From NCBI RefSeq assembly GCF_004101865.1, contig NZ_CP026118.1:3923001-3987000 (forward strand): a stretch of DNA of 64,000 bases, given 5' to 3'. The stretch is from Halobacillus litoralis (lineage in GTDB: Bacteria > Bacillota > Bacilli > Bacillales > Halobacillaceae). The notes below the pieces were generated by a model. The model had not been told where the DNA came from, ran no database searches, and saw only the letters and a list, made by a program, of their open reading frames with translations. Made by a program: the position numbers and the translations under genes. The stretch's first letter is position 1, and every line of letters begins with the position of its first letter. Below are positions 17,318-25,722 of the stretch, one piece after another.

Positions 17318-18187
17318 ATGAAGCGGATTCATATAGATTTTCCCATCGATGCAAAAATCCAGGAAAATAGTGAAGCATGTGTGATGGCGTTGGGGTTCTT
17401 TGACGGAGTTCACCTTGGTCACCAAGAAATCATTAAGCAAGCCAGACAAATCGCGGATAGAAAAAATTTGAAGCTAGCGGTGATGACATTTTTTCCACAC
17501 CCTTCTTCTGTTATTCCAAAGGGTCCGACTGTAACAAAATACTTGACTCCACTACCGGTCAAGATGAAAATATTCGAGCTGCTGGGTGTCGACCTGATGT
17601 ATGTTGTTGAATTCAATGCCCAGGTGGCAAAAATTCCGCACGACAAGTTTGTTGACGATTATCTGGCTGGCCTTCACGTTCGCCACGTCATTGCCGGGTT
17701 TGATTACAAGTATGGTTTCAAAGGTAAAGGCAGCATGGAGCAAATGGTGATCGACAGTGCTGATCGTTTTGAAGTCACCACTGTTTCCAAGTTCACACGA
17801 GAACAGCAAAAAGTAGGGTCGACATTACTTCGGGAATTGTTATCCTCAGGAAAAGTTGAAAAAGTGAGGACTTACCTGGGAAAAGATTATGAAATGAATG
17901 GATTGATGAACGGTCAGGGTGGAAAAGTGGAAGTTATGATAGATTCCGATTATTTTCTTCCATGTTCTGGTCTTTATGAAGTGACGGTTCACTATCAAGG
18001 CATACGGGCAAAAGGGGTATGTGAAATCAGCTCGCAAATAGCGAATGACCGTCTGCAAGTAAGGTTGTTTCATGAATCCTTAATTGGACACGATCAACCT
18101 GTCATAGTAGCTTGGAACAATTTCATCGCTGATTTTGATATGGAGGAATTTCATGCTCAGGCAAATATGCTCGATGTAAGTTTATAA
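17318..18187 (+). CDS. FAD synthetase-like protein (RibF N-domain, degenerate C-domain)
   Basis: The N-terminal half is the nucleotidyltransferase domain of bifunctional RibF: GFFDGVHLGH (ATP site), FFPHPSSVI, GFDYKYGFKGKG and a variant of the STxIRxLL loop (STLLRELLSSGKVE). The C-terminal part keeps the size of a riboflavin kinase domain (289 aa overall), but the normally invariant G-F/Y-PTANI motif is not visible; the segment reads GLMNGQGGKVEV. It therefore probably adenylylates FMN to FAD but does not phosphorylate riboflavin. Its place between hpaC and the lyase, 19 bases after hpaC, suggests it supplies FAD for HpaBC. This is inference; a regulatory role is possible. Confidence 0.8.
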   Translation: MKRIHIDFPIDAKIQENSEACVMALGFFDGVHLGHQEIIKQARQIADRKNLKLAVMTFFPHPSSVIPKGPTVTKYLTPLPVKMKIFELLGVDLMYVVEFNAQVAKIPHDKFVDDYLAGLHVRHVIAGFDYKYGFKGKGSMEQMVIDSADRFEVTTVSKFTREQQKVGSTLLRELLSSGKVEKVRTYLGKDYEMNGLMNGQGGKVEVMIDSDYFLPCSGLYEVTVHYQGIRAKGVCEISSQIANDRLQVRLFHESLIGHDQPVIVAWNNFIADFDMEEFHAQANMLDVSL

Positions 18188-18205
18188 AAACAGAGGAGGA
18201 TTCGT

Positions 18206-19126
18206 ATGGCTGACGATTATACTGAAATCAAATCGAAATTACGAGGGTCGATCACCCCTGTCATCACCCCGTTTAAGGGAGATGGTTCGATCGATTTTGA
18301 AAAGATGAGTGAACTGATTGAATTTCAATTGGCCAATGGCACGCACGGAATATCTGTGACCGGTACATCCGGCGAACCAAGCTCCATGACCCTGGAGGAA
18401 CGTGAGCAAGTGATGCTGAACGCTCAACAAACGATCAACGGCCGTGTTCCTTTTGTTCCAGGCACTGGCTCAACAAATCATGATGAAACGATGCGTTTGA
18501 CTAAGAAGGCAGAAGATATCGGGGCTGATGCAGCCATGGTCATCGTCCCTTATTACAATAAACCGAATCAGCAGGCGCTTTATAAGCATTTCAAAACCGT
18601 TGCTGATTCGGTTGAGATCCCGATCATCGTTTATAACATCCCTGGACGAACAGCGCAGAACCTTCATGTCGATACACTGGCTCAGCTAAGTCGTGATTGT
18701 CCGAACATTATCGGGGTCAAAGAGTCAAACAAAGACTTTGAGCATGTCAATCGTGTGCTTCAACGCTGCGGACGTGATTTCTTATTGTTTTCCGGCATCG
18801 AATTGCTTTGTTATCCGATGTTGGCCATCGGTGGGGCAGGGTCAGTAAGTGCGACCGCCAACGTCCTTCCAGGCAAAGTGGCAGAAATGCATGATGCCTG
18901 GTTTGATGGGGACGTCGTAAGGGCTCAGAAGCTTCACTATGAGCTAATGGAACTGAACGACGTACTCTTCAAGGATACCAATCCTGCTCCAGTGAAAGCT
19001 GCACTTGGTATGATGGGTAAAATTGAACCCCATTTACGTTTGCCGATGGATGTTCCTTCTAAAGAATTGCAAGCGGAAATCCGTGAGACACTGAATAAGT
19101 ATAATATTACTGTAGAGTATGCTTAA
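18206..19126 (+). CDS. DapA/NAL-family lyase, candidate hydratase-aldolase of the hpa pathway
   Basis: This is a 306-aa (beta/alpha)8 Schiff-base lyase of the dihydrodipicolinate synthase family. The substrate motif GTSGEPSSMTLEE, the Tyr and Arg of VYNIPGRT (about Y143) and the Schiff-base Lys in GVKESN (about K172) are visible. A lysine-pathway dapA would not normally sit in this operon, 18 bases behind the FAD synthetase gene. The pathway here lacks HpaH and HpaI, which hydrate 2-oxohept-4-ene-1,7-dioate and split it to pyruvate and succinic semialdehyde. Members such as NahE and PhdJ catalyse exactly this hydration plus retro-aldol type on other substrates, so replacement is plausible (inference). 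Confidence 0.85.
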   Translation: MADDYTEIKSKLRGSITPVITPFKGDGSIDFEKMSELIEFQLANGTHGISVTGTSGEPSSMTLEEREQVMLNAQQTINGRVPFVPGTGSTNHDETMRLTKKAEDIGADAAMVIVPYYNKPNQQALYKHFKTVADSVEIPIIVYNIPGRTAQNLHVDTLAQLSRDCPNIIGVKESNKDFEHVNRVLQRCGRDFLLFSGIELLCYPMLAIGGAGSVSATANVLPGKVAEMHDAWFDGDVVRAQKLHYELMELNDVLFKDTNPAPVKAALGMMGKIEPHLRLPMDVPSKELQAEIRETLNKYNITVEYA

Positions 19127-19136
19127 GAAAAATAAG

Positions 19137-19170
19137 CCTGAGGACGCTCGCCCGCGTTCTTGGGTTTTTT
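19137..19170 (+). terminator. terminator closing the hpaE operon
   Basis: An 11-bp stem CCTGAGGACGC/GCGTTCTTGGG, with several G-U pairs, loop TCGCCC and TTTTTT tail. Confidence 0.8.
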
Positions 19171-19205
19171 GCTATACTGAGTGAAAAGAGGAGAGGATGA
19201 GACAT

Positions 19206-19997
19206 ATGGATTTATATCTGAAAGGGAAATCTGTCGTTGTAACCGCCGCAAGTAAAGGACTTGGTAAAGCAACAGCTATGCAGTTCGCCGAAGAGGGCGC
19301 CCATGTTCTGATTTCGAGCAGGAGTGAAGACGAATTGGAAAAGGCACGAACTGAAATCATTTCAAAAACGGGGAATGAGAATGTGGACTACCAAGTCTGT
19401 GATGTAACGAGTCCTTTGCAAATCACTGCGCTGATTGAAAAAGCGGTGGCGTGGAATGGGACGGTGGATGTACTGATCAATAATGCGGGCGGGCCGCCTG
19501 CCGGGTCCTTCGACGATTTTGCTGATGAAGATTGGCAGGAGGCTTTTGAACTGAATCTGTTAAGTTTCACTCGTACCATCCGGGAGGTTCTGCCACATAT
19601 GAAACAACAACAAAGCGGCCATATCTTGAACATTGCTTCTTCATCGATCAAGCAATCGCTTGATAACTTGATTCTGTCCAACACCTTCAGAGCTGGGATC
19701 GTCGGCTTATCCAAAAGTCTATCACAGGAATTGGCTGGCGATAATATTCTTATCAATACGGTCGGTCCTGGACGGATAGCCACAGATCGAGTGGCTGATC
19801 TTGACGCTTCCAAAGCCGAAAAGCTCGGTGTCCCTGTTGCGGATGTACAAGAAAAAGCAGCTGGATCAATCCCGATGCAGCGCTATGGGGAACCGGAAGA
19901 GTTTGCCCGTGCTGTCGTTTTTCTTGCTTCAGGTGGAAATACATACGTGACAGGCCAGGCCCTCGTGGTCGATGGAGGTCTCGTAAAAGCTCTATAA
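19206..19997 (+). CDS. atypical short-chain dehydrogenase/reductase
   Basis: This Rossmann-fold SDR (263 aa) has a nucleotide loop TAASKGLG, a variant of TGxxxGxG, then NNAGGPPAG and the C-terminal TGQALVVDGG. The usual catalytic YxxxK is missing: in the expected place the chain reads ILSNTFRAGIVGLSK, with Asn and Arg instead of Tyr and Lys. Similar proteins annotated as oxidoreductases occur in Bacilli. It has its own gene between two terminators, with GAGGAGAGG before ATG 19206 (ATG 19197 is upstream in frame). Function unknown; it may bind nucleotide without classical SDR chemistry. Confidence 0.82.
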   Translation: MDLYLKGKSVVVTAASKGLGKATAMQFAEEGAHVLISSRSEDELEKARTEIISKTGNENVDYQVCDVTSPLQITALIEKAVAWNGTVDVLINNAGGPPAGSFDDFADEDWQEAFELNLLSFTRTIREVLPHMKQQQSGHILNIASSSIKQSLDNLILSNTFRAGIVGLSKSLSQELAGDNILINTVGPGRIATDRVADLDASKAEKLGVPVADVQEKAAGSIPMQRYGEPEEFARAVVFLASGGNTYVTGQALVVDGGLVKAL

Positions 19998-20031
19998 ACA
20001 ATCTCAATTATGAACCATAGCAAAACCCCAT

Positions 20032-20063
20032 CCTCTCTTCAGTAACTGAAGGGAGGTTTTTAT
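20032..20063 (+). terminator. terminator after the SDR gene
   Basis: Stem CCTCTCTTCAG/CTGAAGGGAGG (one mismatch), loop TAA, tail TTTTTATTT. Confidence 0.85.
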
Positions 20064-20081
20064 TTGGAAAAAAATGTTTGA

Positions 20082-20116
20082 CCTGAGGTGGTAAAAAAAG
20101 GTTCACTTGAGGTGAC
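20082..20116. repeat. spaced repeat CCTGAGGTGG-N14-CTTGAGGTGAC, copy 1
   Basis: Two GAGGTG boxes 24 bases apart follow a terminator and lie about 115 bases before the response-regulator gene. The same pair with the same 24-base period occurs at 23542-23576, again right after a terminator tail TTTTTATTTGGAAA. It may be an operator or a small dispersed element. Confidence 0.55.
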
Positions 20117-20228
20117 AGTCATTTCCTTTCATTTATCACAGATAATGCCGATATTTATAAAGGATTTATTAAATTTAATCGATTGTACATAAAGGTCCGT
20201 AGAATTAGAGGTGTGAAAGGGGTACATC

Positions 20229-20930
20229 ATGGTTTCCATTTTACTCGTTGAAGATGATAAAGAAATTGCACGAATCGTCCAGGACCATTTGAACCGACAG
20301 GGGATGGAGGTGACGTGGTCATCGACTGGGCAAGAGGGGTGGGAAGACTTTCAATATGATTCATATGATCTCGTTCTCGTCGACTTGATGCTTCCTGAGA
20401 TGGATGGTTTCCAGCTTTGCAAAAATATCCGTCTCAGAAGTGACGTTCCGATTCTCATTATAAGTGCCAAGCAAGAGGATGACTCAAAAATAAAAGGGCT
20501 TGATCTAGGGGCAGATGATTATGTGACGAAGCCGTTCAGTCTTGTCGAACTCACAGCTAGAGTACAGTCACATTTACGCAGGTATCAACGCTACAAAGGC
20601 GTGGAAAGAACCCCTGAAACTCAATCGTTCACACACGGATTGAGGATCGACTTGGAACGACGGGCCGTTTTTGTCGAAGAAAAGGAAACGCCGCTCACTT
20701 CAAAGGAGTTCGCCTTACTACGTTTATTCGTGACCCATCCCCGCCGGACTTTTTCAAAAGGAGAACTGTACGAGCATGTATGGGGAGAGGTCGATGTAGC
20801 CGGTAACAATACCATCAATGTCCATATCAAGAGTTTGCGAAAAAAGCTCGGTGAGCAATTAAAGGACCCTATGTGGATTGAAACGGTCTGGGGTACTGGC
20901 TATCGCTTTATCGGAGAAGCGATATCATGA
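20229..20930 (+). CDS. OmpR/PhoB-family response regulator
   Basis: The receiver domain (1-115) has the acidic pair EDD, phospho-acceptor Asp in LVLVDLMLPEMDG (D52), Ser/Thr in ILIISAK and the KPFS lysine. The winged-helix DNA-binding domain runs from about 135 (LTSKEFALLRLF...VWGTGYRF). 233 aa is normal. The start is ATG 20229 after GAAAGGGG. It is coupled to the kinase gene by ATGA. The target is probably local, including the lipoprotein gene two genes on. Confidence 0.93.
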   Translation: MVSILLVEDDKEIARIVQDHLNRQGMEVTWSSTGQEGWEDFQYDSYDLVLVDLMLPEMDGFQLCKNIRLRSDVPILIISAKQEDDSKIKGLDLGADDYVTKPFSLVELTARVQSHLRRYQRYKGVERTPETQSFTHGLRIDLERRAVFVEEKETPLTSKEFALLRLFVTHPRRTFSKGELYEHVWGEVDVAGNNTINVHIKSLRKKLGEQLKDPMWIETVWGTGYRFIGEAIS

Positions 20931-22414
20931 AAATCCGTACATGGCTGATGGTCAGTTACTTAATTGTCATGATGCTGCCGCTTGCTGCTGCATATGGTTT
21001 CTTCCTGCTCGTTCAAGATTGGGACCAATCTCGTCGCCCGGCGGATACCTTTGAGTTGACCGAACAGCTCCGCTCTATTGAAGATCAGCTTCAATCTCCT
21101 GCGCTCTATCAAGTACAGCAACTAGAATCTATAGAAAAGGTCCTGCCAAAATCGATTGATGATGACCGGATTACATTGAAGTTGTATCGTACGGATGGGG
21201 TTCGTGTGTATCACTCTGAAGATGAACACCATTCTCTGCAGCAAATGGATCGCTCCCGGTTATTGAAAAACCTCTATCAATATGATTTGACCTATCACAC
21301 TCTGAAGGTCAAAAAGCCGGTATTTGAGAATCAGCAAATTCAAGGTGTTTATGAAATCAGCATCGATCGCTCCAACTGGGTCGAAGGAGTGGAGACGCGG
21401 CGGACGATGATGACGGTCGCATTTCTCGTGTTGTTCATACTTTTATACGCTGCCGTCCTTTGGTTGCTGCAAAAGAAATTGAACAACCCGCTGAAAGAAT
21501 TGATGACAGGGATGTCAACTTTCGCTGAAAAGCATGAAACCGTCCATTTCACTCAAAAAAAGAACGATGAAATAGGTCGTCTGATGACTCATTTTGAACA
21601 GATGCAAAAACAGGTGGAAACCGCTCAGAAAGAAACGGAAAGGGAGCAGGAAGAAAAGCAATTGATGATGGCTTCTTTTTCCCACGACATAAAAACGCCG
21701 CTCACCTCTCTTCAAACTTATGCCGAAGCTTTACAAAATGAAAAAGGTCTGACGCAGGAGGAACGTGAGGAATATTTGCAAATCCTCGCAAAAAAATCCT
21801 GTCACCTGAAAGGGATGATAGAGGATTTAACGACCTATGCCAAGCTGCAGTCTGCTCATTATGAGATGCCTCTTCTTGAAGTAGATGCGGAAGAATTTTT
21901 CGATATGTTGTTTGAAGGTTACGATGAGCTTGCCGCTCAGGAAGGAGTATCTCTGAAAAAAGAACATTCGATCACAGGTCCCCTCCGCGTGAATGACAGA
22001 CAGATGATACGCTACGTCGATAACTTGATGAGCAATGCCCTCCGTTACACAACTGAAGGGAAGATGATTGGTCTTGCTGCCGTTGGATCAGAAATGCAGC
22101 TTCCGGCGTGGGTGTTTGCAGACAAAGTGGCCGAAGTAGATCGCTTCCGTGGCAGCAAGGCGTTATTATTGGTGCAAAATGAAGGTCCTGCTATCGATGA
22201 AGAACACCTGGAATCAATATTCATGCCTTTTTACCAGGGAGAAGGAGCACGCACATCCGACGTGACGAAAAATTCAGGTCTTGGGCTTAGTATCGCTCTT
22301 ATGATCGCCGAAAAGCACGGGGGTGAGATGAAGTTGTGGTCCTTGCCAGGGAAAGGGACATTAATTGCAATGAAATTTGATGACCAACATGTGAAGGAGA
22401 GATTAATAATATGA
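20927..22414 (+). CDS. sensor histidine kinase
   Basis: This membrane kinase (495 aa) has TM1 at about 6-27, an extracytoplasmic sensor of about 135 residues, TM2 at about 163-183, HAMP, then a dimerisation helix with the phospho-accepting His in FSHDIKTPLTSL (about H253) and a HATPase domain (N-box LMSNALRYT, FMPFYQGEGA, SGLGLSIA). It phosphorylates the partner regulator encoded upstream. The sensor part gives no recognised ligand domain. It overlaps both neighbours by 4 bases, giving a tight three-gene operon. Confidence 0.93.
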   Translation: MKIRTWLMVSYLIVMMLPLAAAYGFFLLVQDWDQSRRPADTFELTEQLRSIEDQLQSPALYQVQQLESIEKVLPKSIDDDRITLKLYRTDGVRVYHSEDEHHSLQQMDRSRLLKNLYQYDLTYHTLKVKKPVFENQQIQGVYEISIDRSNWVEGVETRRTMMTVAFLVLFILLYAAVLWLLQKKLNNPLKELMTGMSTFAEKHETVHFTQKKNDEIGRLMTHFEQMQKQVETAQKETEREQEEKQLMMASFSHDIKTPLTSLQTYAEALQNEKGLTQEEREEYLQILAKKSCHLKGMIEDLTTYAKLQSAHYEMPLLEVDAEEFFDMLFEGYDELAAQEGVSLKKEHSITGPLRVNDRQMIRYVDNLMSNALRYTTEGKMIGLAAVGSEMQLPAWVFADKVAEVDRFRGSKALLLVQNEGPAIDEEHLESIFMPFYQGEGARTSDVTKNSGLGLSIALMIAEKHGGEMKLWSLPGKGTLIAMKFDDQHVKERLII

Positions 22415-23496
22415 ATAAACTATGGAAAAGCTTGACCGTTCTCGGTTTTGCCTTCGTACTAGGAGCCTGTTCAGCTGAAGAGGTCAGCCAGTATTCACCT
22501 GACCAAATTGTGGCCAATGCTGTGGAAAAGGAAAGTGATATGAAACGGTATTACATGAAGGCGGAATTCAATGTCCTCAGAGGGGATGAGCAAATTGATG
22601 ATTCAACGATGGAACAATGGACAGATACAGAAAACAACCGTACTAAGGTCGTTTCGAAAACCGCGGGTGGCGAGGTATCAAAGTCTGTCAATGATGGAGA
22701 AAAGGTAATCTTTTATTCCGACTTGCAAGGAGAAGCGTACGAAATGGAAGCACCTGAGCTGGCTAGTTCCGTAACAGGTCAAAATCAGCGTGAACAAATC
22801 GAGCAAACATTGGAACAGACGAGGCAAACCCATGACATCGAGCTAGTAGGTGAGGAAAAAGTAAACGGTTTTAATACGTATCACATTAAAGCGGTGCCGA
22901 AAGAAGAAGGCGGAATTCGTGGGGAAGAAGAGTACTGGGTGACGACTGAGCATTGGTTTGTCGTTAAATTCGTATCTGAAACCGACGATATTGATATGGA
23001 GTACAATGTCAGTGAATTAAAAGTCGACCCGTCTTTTGATGATCAGACATTCACGATCGATCTGCCTGAAGGTGTCGAAGTGCTGCCGTTTGAAGACATG
23101 GACCCAAGTGAAGAAATAACAATCGAAGAAGTGGGGAGCGCCTACGGTCAACCGGTATTGACTTTGATGGATGGAGCGTATCAAAGAGTGAAAATCGATC
23201 AGATCGAGATGGAGAATTTTGACCGTACGGAAGTGAATCAGGAGTATGAGAAAGATGGATATCAACAATTTACATTGACGGTTTTTGAAGCTCCAGAGGA
23301 CGAAGAGATGGCGCTCGGATTAGGAGAAGAAGAGGAGCTGGAAGTTCGAGGAACAAAAGCGATTTACACAGAAGATGTAATTACGACTCTTACCTGGGAA
23401 GAAGAAGGATTGCGCTACTCTTTACTGGCTCAAAATCCTGATTTGACGAAAGATGAAATCATAGAAATCGTTGAAAAACTGGAATATACAGAATGA
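22411..23496 (+). CDS. LolA/LppX-like outer-surface lipoprotein
   Basis: A type II signal peptide with lipobox LGAC puts the lipidated Cys at about residue 20. The following part (residues 30-220, with EEYWVTTEHWFVVKF and YNVSELKVDPSFDD) resembles LolA-fold lipoprotein-sorting/DUF4367-type proteins seen beside two-component and sigma systems in Bacilli. It is strongly acidic and 361 aa long. The ATG overlaps the kinase stop (ATGA). Being translated with the kinase, it may be an accessory sensor or a modulator at the cell surface (inference). Confidence 0.8.
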   Translation: MNKLWKSLTVLGFAFVLGACSAEEVSQYSPDQIVANAVEKESDMKRYYMKAEFNVLRGDEQIDDSTMEQWTDTENNRTKVVSKTAGGEVSKSVNDGEKVIFYSDLQGEAYEMEAPELASSVTGQNQREQIEQTLEQTRQTHDIELVGEEKVNGFNTYHIKAVPKEEGGIRGEEEYWVTTEHWFVVKFVSETDDIDMEYNVSELKVDPSFDDQTFTIDLPEGVEVLPFEDMDPSEEITIEEVGSAYGQPVLTLMDGAYQRVKIDQIEMENFDRTEVNQEYEKDGYQQFTLTVFEAPEDEEMALGLGEEEELEVRGTKAIYTEDVITTLTWEEEGLRYSLLAQNPDLTKDEIIEIVEKLEYTE

Positions 23497-23521
23497 AAAA
23501 GAGGCCATCAGGTCTCTTTTT
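23496..23521 (+). terminator. terminator of the two-component operon
   Basis: AAAAAGAGGCC/GGTCTCTTTTT stem with one G-U pair, loop ATCA, T-run tail. Confidence 0.85.
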
Positions 23522-23541
23522 ATTTGGAAATTTATGGTTCA

Positions 23542-23576
23542 CCTGAGGTGGGAAAAACTGGATGACTTGAGGTGAC
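23542..23576. repeat. spaced repeat CCTGAGGTGG-N14-CTTGAGGTGAC, copy 2
   Basis: This copy has the same two boxes and 24-base period as at 20082-20116, followed by ACAG in both. It lies 86 bases before the Y-family polymerase gene. Confidence 0.55.
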
Positions 23577-23661
23577 AGGAAGTGGTAACAGGAATTGCCA
23601 CTTGCAAATACGAACATATATTCGCATAATGGAGGGTAGAATAGCAATAGGAGGTGGAGAC

Positions 23662-24933
23662 ATGAATAATCCGAGCATCGATTATAGCAGCTATCCTGAC
23701 CGGGGGCTCCTTTGTGTAGATATGAAAAGCTTTTACGCTAGCTGTGCCGCTATTGACCGGGGTCTTGATCCTCTGACCTGTCCACTTGCCGTGGTTGCAG
23801 ATATGAACCGGAGAGGAAGCGTCGTCCTTGCTGCCACACCGGCTATGAAAAAGAAATACGGAATCCGTACAGGGAGCCGCTTATTTGAAATTCCATCTGC
23901 GCCGGAAATTGTCATCGTCTCCGCACAAATGAAAAAATATTTAGAAGTTTCGACTCAAGTAACGAATCTCTTTCATAAATTCGTGCCGAAAGAAAGAATT
24001 CATACCTACAGCGTTGATGAAAGCTTCCTGGAAATCGGGCAAAACAAGGGCAAGTTCGGCATCCCGGAAGAAACGGCTCAGATGATTCTCCATGAATTGA
24101 AGGAGACCTTCCATCTGGATGCAGCCATCGGCATTGGACCGAACATGCTGCTTTCCAAGCTGTGTCTCGACTTAGAAGCAAAAAAGACCGGCATCGCTCG
24201 CTGGACCTATCATGACTTTCACGAGAAACTGTGGCCGGTTGCACCTCTGTCTGAAATGTGGGGAATTGGTCCGCGTATTGAGCACCGTTTGAATCGTATG
24301 GGGATCTGGTCTGTCGGTCAATTGGCGAAATTTCCGCTCGAGCGTTTAGAAAAAACATTCGGGGTCATGGGCAACCAGCTGTATTATCATGCGAACGGAA
24401 TCGACCATTCCGACCCCGGCGCTCCGATCATCCACGGGCAGTTGAGTTATGGGAAAAGCCAAATACTGATGCGCGATTACCACAAATCCGAAGAAGTGAA
24501 ATACGTCATACTCGAAATGTGTGAAGAAGTCGCTCGCCGCGCCAGGAGAAAAGGTCACGCAGGAAGGACCATTTCTTTGGGAATCGGGTATAGTAAAAGT
24601 GAGGGAGGAGGTTTCCACCGGTCGGTCACCATTGAACATCCAACGAGCATTACGATGGATATCTATCATGCTTGTCTCACTTTATTCGGACGCTTTTACA
24701 ATGGTGGGGTCGTCAGAAAGATTTCCATCGCCCTCGGCAATATTACAGAAGATGCGAATGTTCAACTCAACCTCTTTGATGATGGGCGTGATAAAAAAAG
24801 AGACCTCGGCTACGTCATGGATGAAATCCGCGAACGTTACGGTCAAGATATGCTGCTGCGTGCTGTTTCCTGGACCGAGGCCGGGACCGCCCTTCACCGC
24901 AGCCGTCTCGTCGGGGGTCACTATGCTGAATAA
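23662..24933 (+). CDS. yqjW: Y-family DNA polymerase (YqjW/UvrX type)
   Basis: This translesion polymerase (423 aa) has catalytic-site segments LLCVDMKSFYAS and YSVDESFLEIG, helix-hairpin-helix region MWGIGPRIEHRLNRMGI, and a beta-clamp binding QLNLF near residue 370. The closest characterised relatives are B. subtilis YqjW (PolY2) and SP-beta UvrX, which are damage-induced. ATG 23662 has GGAGGTGGAG upstream. The next two genes match yqkB and yqkC, which are close to yqjW in B. subtilis, so this is the chromosomal yqjW type. I did not find a clear SOS (DinR/LexA) box upstream. Confidence 0.9.
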   Translation: MNNPSIDYSSYPDRGLLCVDMKSFYASCAAIDRGLDPLTCPLAVVADMNRRGSVVLAATPAMKKKYGIRTGSRLFEIPSAPEIVIVSAQMKKYLEVSTQVTNLFHKFVPKERIHTYSVDESFLEIGQNKGKFGIPEETAQMILHELKETFHLDAAIGIGPNMLLSKLCLDLEAKKTGIARWTYHDFHEKLWPVAPLSEMWGIGPRIEHRLNRMGIWSVGQLAKFPLERLEKTFGVMGNQLYYHANGIDHSDPGAPIIHGQLSYGKSQILMRDYHKSEEVKYVILEMCEEVARRARRKGHAGRTISLGIGYSKSEGGGFHRSVTIEHPTSITMDIYHACLTLFGRFYNGGVVRKISIALGNITEDANVQLNLFDDGRDKKRDLGYVMDEIRERYGQDMLLRAVSWTEAGTALHRSRLVGGHYAE

Positions 24934-24996
24934 ACATAAAGATTGCCCCTGGCTCGAGGATTTTTTACAATAGAAGGAACAGGAGGGGATGGATGT

Positions 24997-25329
24997 ATGA
25001 AACTGCGTATAACAGAAGAAGCGAAAGACCAGCTGGAACAAATCAGAGACCAAGAACGTCCGCTTATCCGCCTTTTTTATGATACCGAAGGCTGTGGCTG
25101 CGGTGTGAACGGTCTGCCGACAATTCGCCTGGAGAAGAAGGAGTACGAGACGGATGAGAAAGTAGACAATGGGGATTATGCCGTCATCATCGATCAGCAG
25201 CAAGCCATCTTTTTCAAAAAAGACATGAAGCTTGACTGCGTTAAAGGATCTTTCCGGCTCTCCAGTCCAGACGGTATCCTAAATCCGATTATATCCATTA
25301 AAGATGTGAAAGAGGGAGCGACCGTATGA
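24997..25329 (+). CDS. yqkB: HesB/IscA-like protein, YqkB type
   Basis: This 110-aa A-type Fe-S carrier-like protein has cysteines in YDTEGCGCG and one near the C-terminal half (KLDCVKGS), but lacks the usual CGCG C-terminal pair, as in YqkB. It may be a degenerate member of the Fe-S assembly family. ATG 24997 follows AGGAGGGGAT; the ORF is open further upstream, but without a signal. It is coupled to the next gene by ATGA. Confidence 0.8.
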   Translation: MKLRITEEAKDQLEQIRDQERPLIRLFYDTEGCGCGVNGLPTIRLEKKEYETDEKVDNGDYAVIIDQQQAIFFKKDMKLDCVKGSFRLSSPDGILNPIISIKDVKEGATV

Positions 25330-25550
25330 GTAAGAAAAAACAAGAATCCGGTTCACTCGGAGATCAATTGAACGCCGATGTCCTCTCGAAACTGAAATCC
25401 AAAAAAACTGAACTCAAACAGCAGGCCGACGAACGTGAAGAACAAGAGAAACAGCGCCGTACCGAAGAGCGCAAGCGTCGTGAGGCCAACAAAAGTTTTG
25501 AAGAACTGCTTGAGGAAAGTGAATTGGATTGGAAATCATTCAAGAAGTAA
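25326..25550 (+). CDS. yqkC: YqkC-like DUF3886 protein
   Basis: A 74-aa, highly charged, predicted coiled-coil protein (KKQESGSLGDQL, then a Glu/Arg-rich helix, ending SFEELLEESELDWKSFKK). It matches the YqkC/DUF3886 type in order and composition. Function is unknown; it is co-translated with the HesB-like gene. Confidence 0.85.
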   Translation: MSKKKQESGSLGDQLNADVLSKLKSKKTELKQQADEREEQEKQRRTEERKRREANKSFEELLEESELDWKSFKK

Positions 25551-25580
25551 GCACTCTGCATAGAGGGTGCTTATTTTTTT
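25549..25580 (+). terminator. terminator after yqkC
   Basis: Stem TAAGCACTCT/AGAGGGTGCTTA, loop GCAT, then TTTTTTT. Confidence 0.85.
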
Positions 25581-25722
25581 ATCTGAAAAATTCTGATAAG
25601 CAAAATCTCTCTTACGCCGATATAAATGCTGTTGTGCAGATGAAATTATTAACAAAGCGGATCGACAAATGATGAAACGTAAAAGCGCATTCATCCGTAT
25701 GTAAGATTAGGGAGTGATCGGG

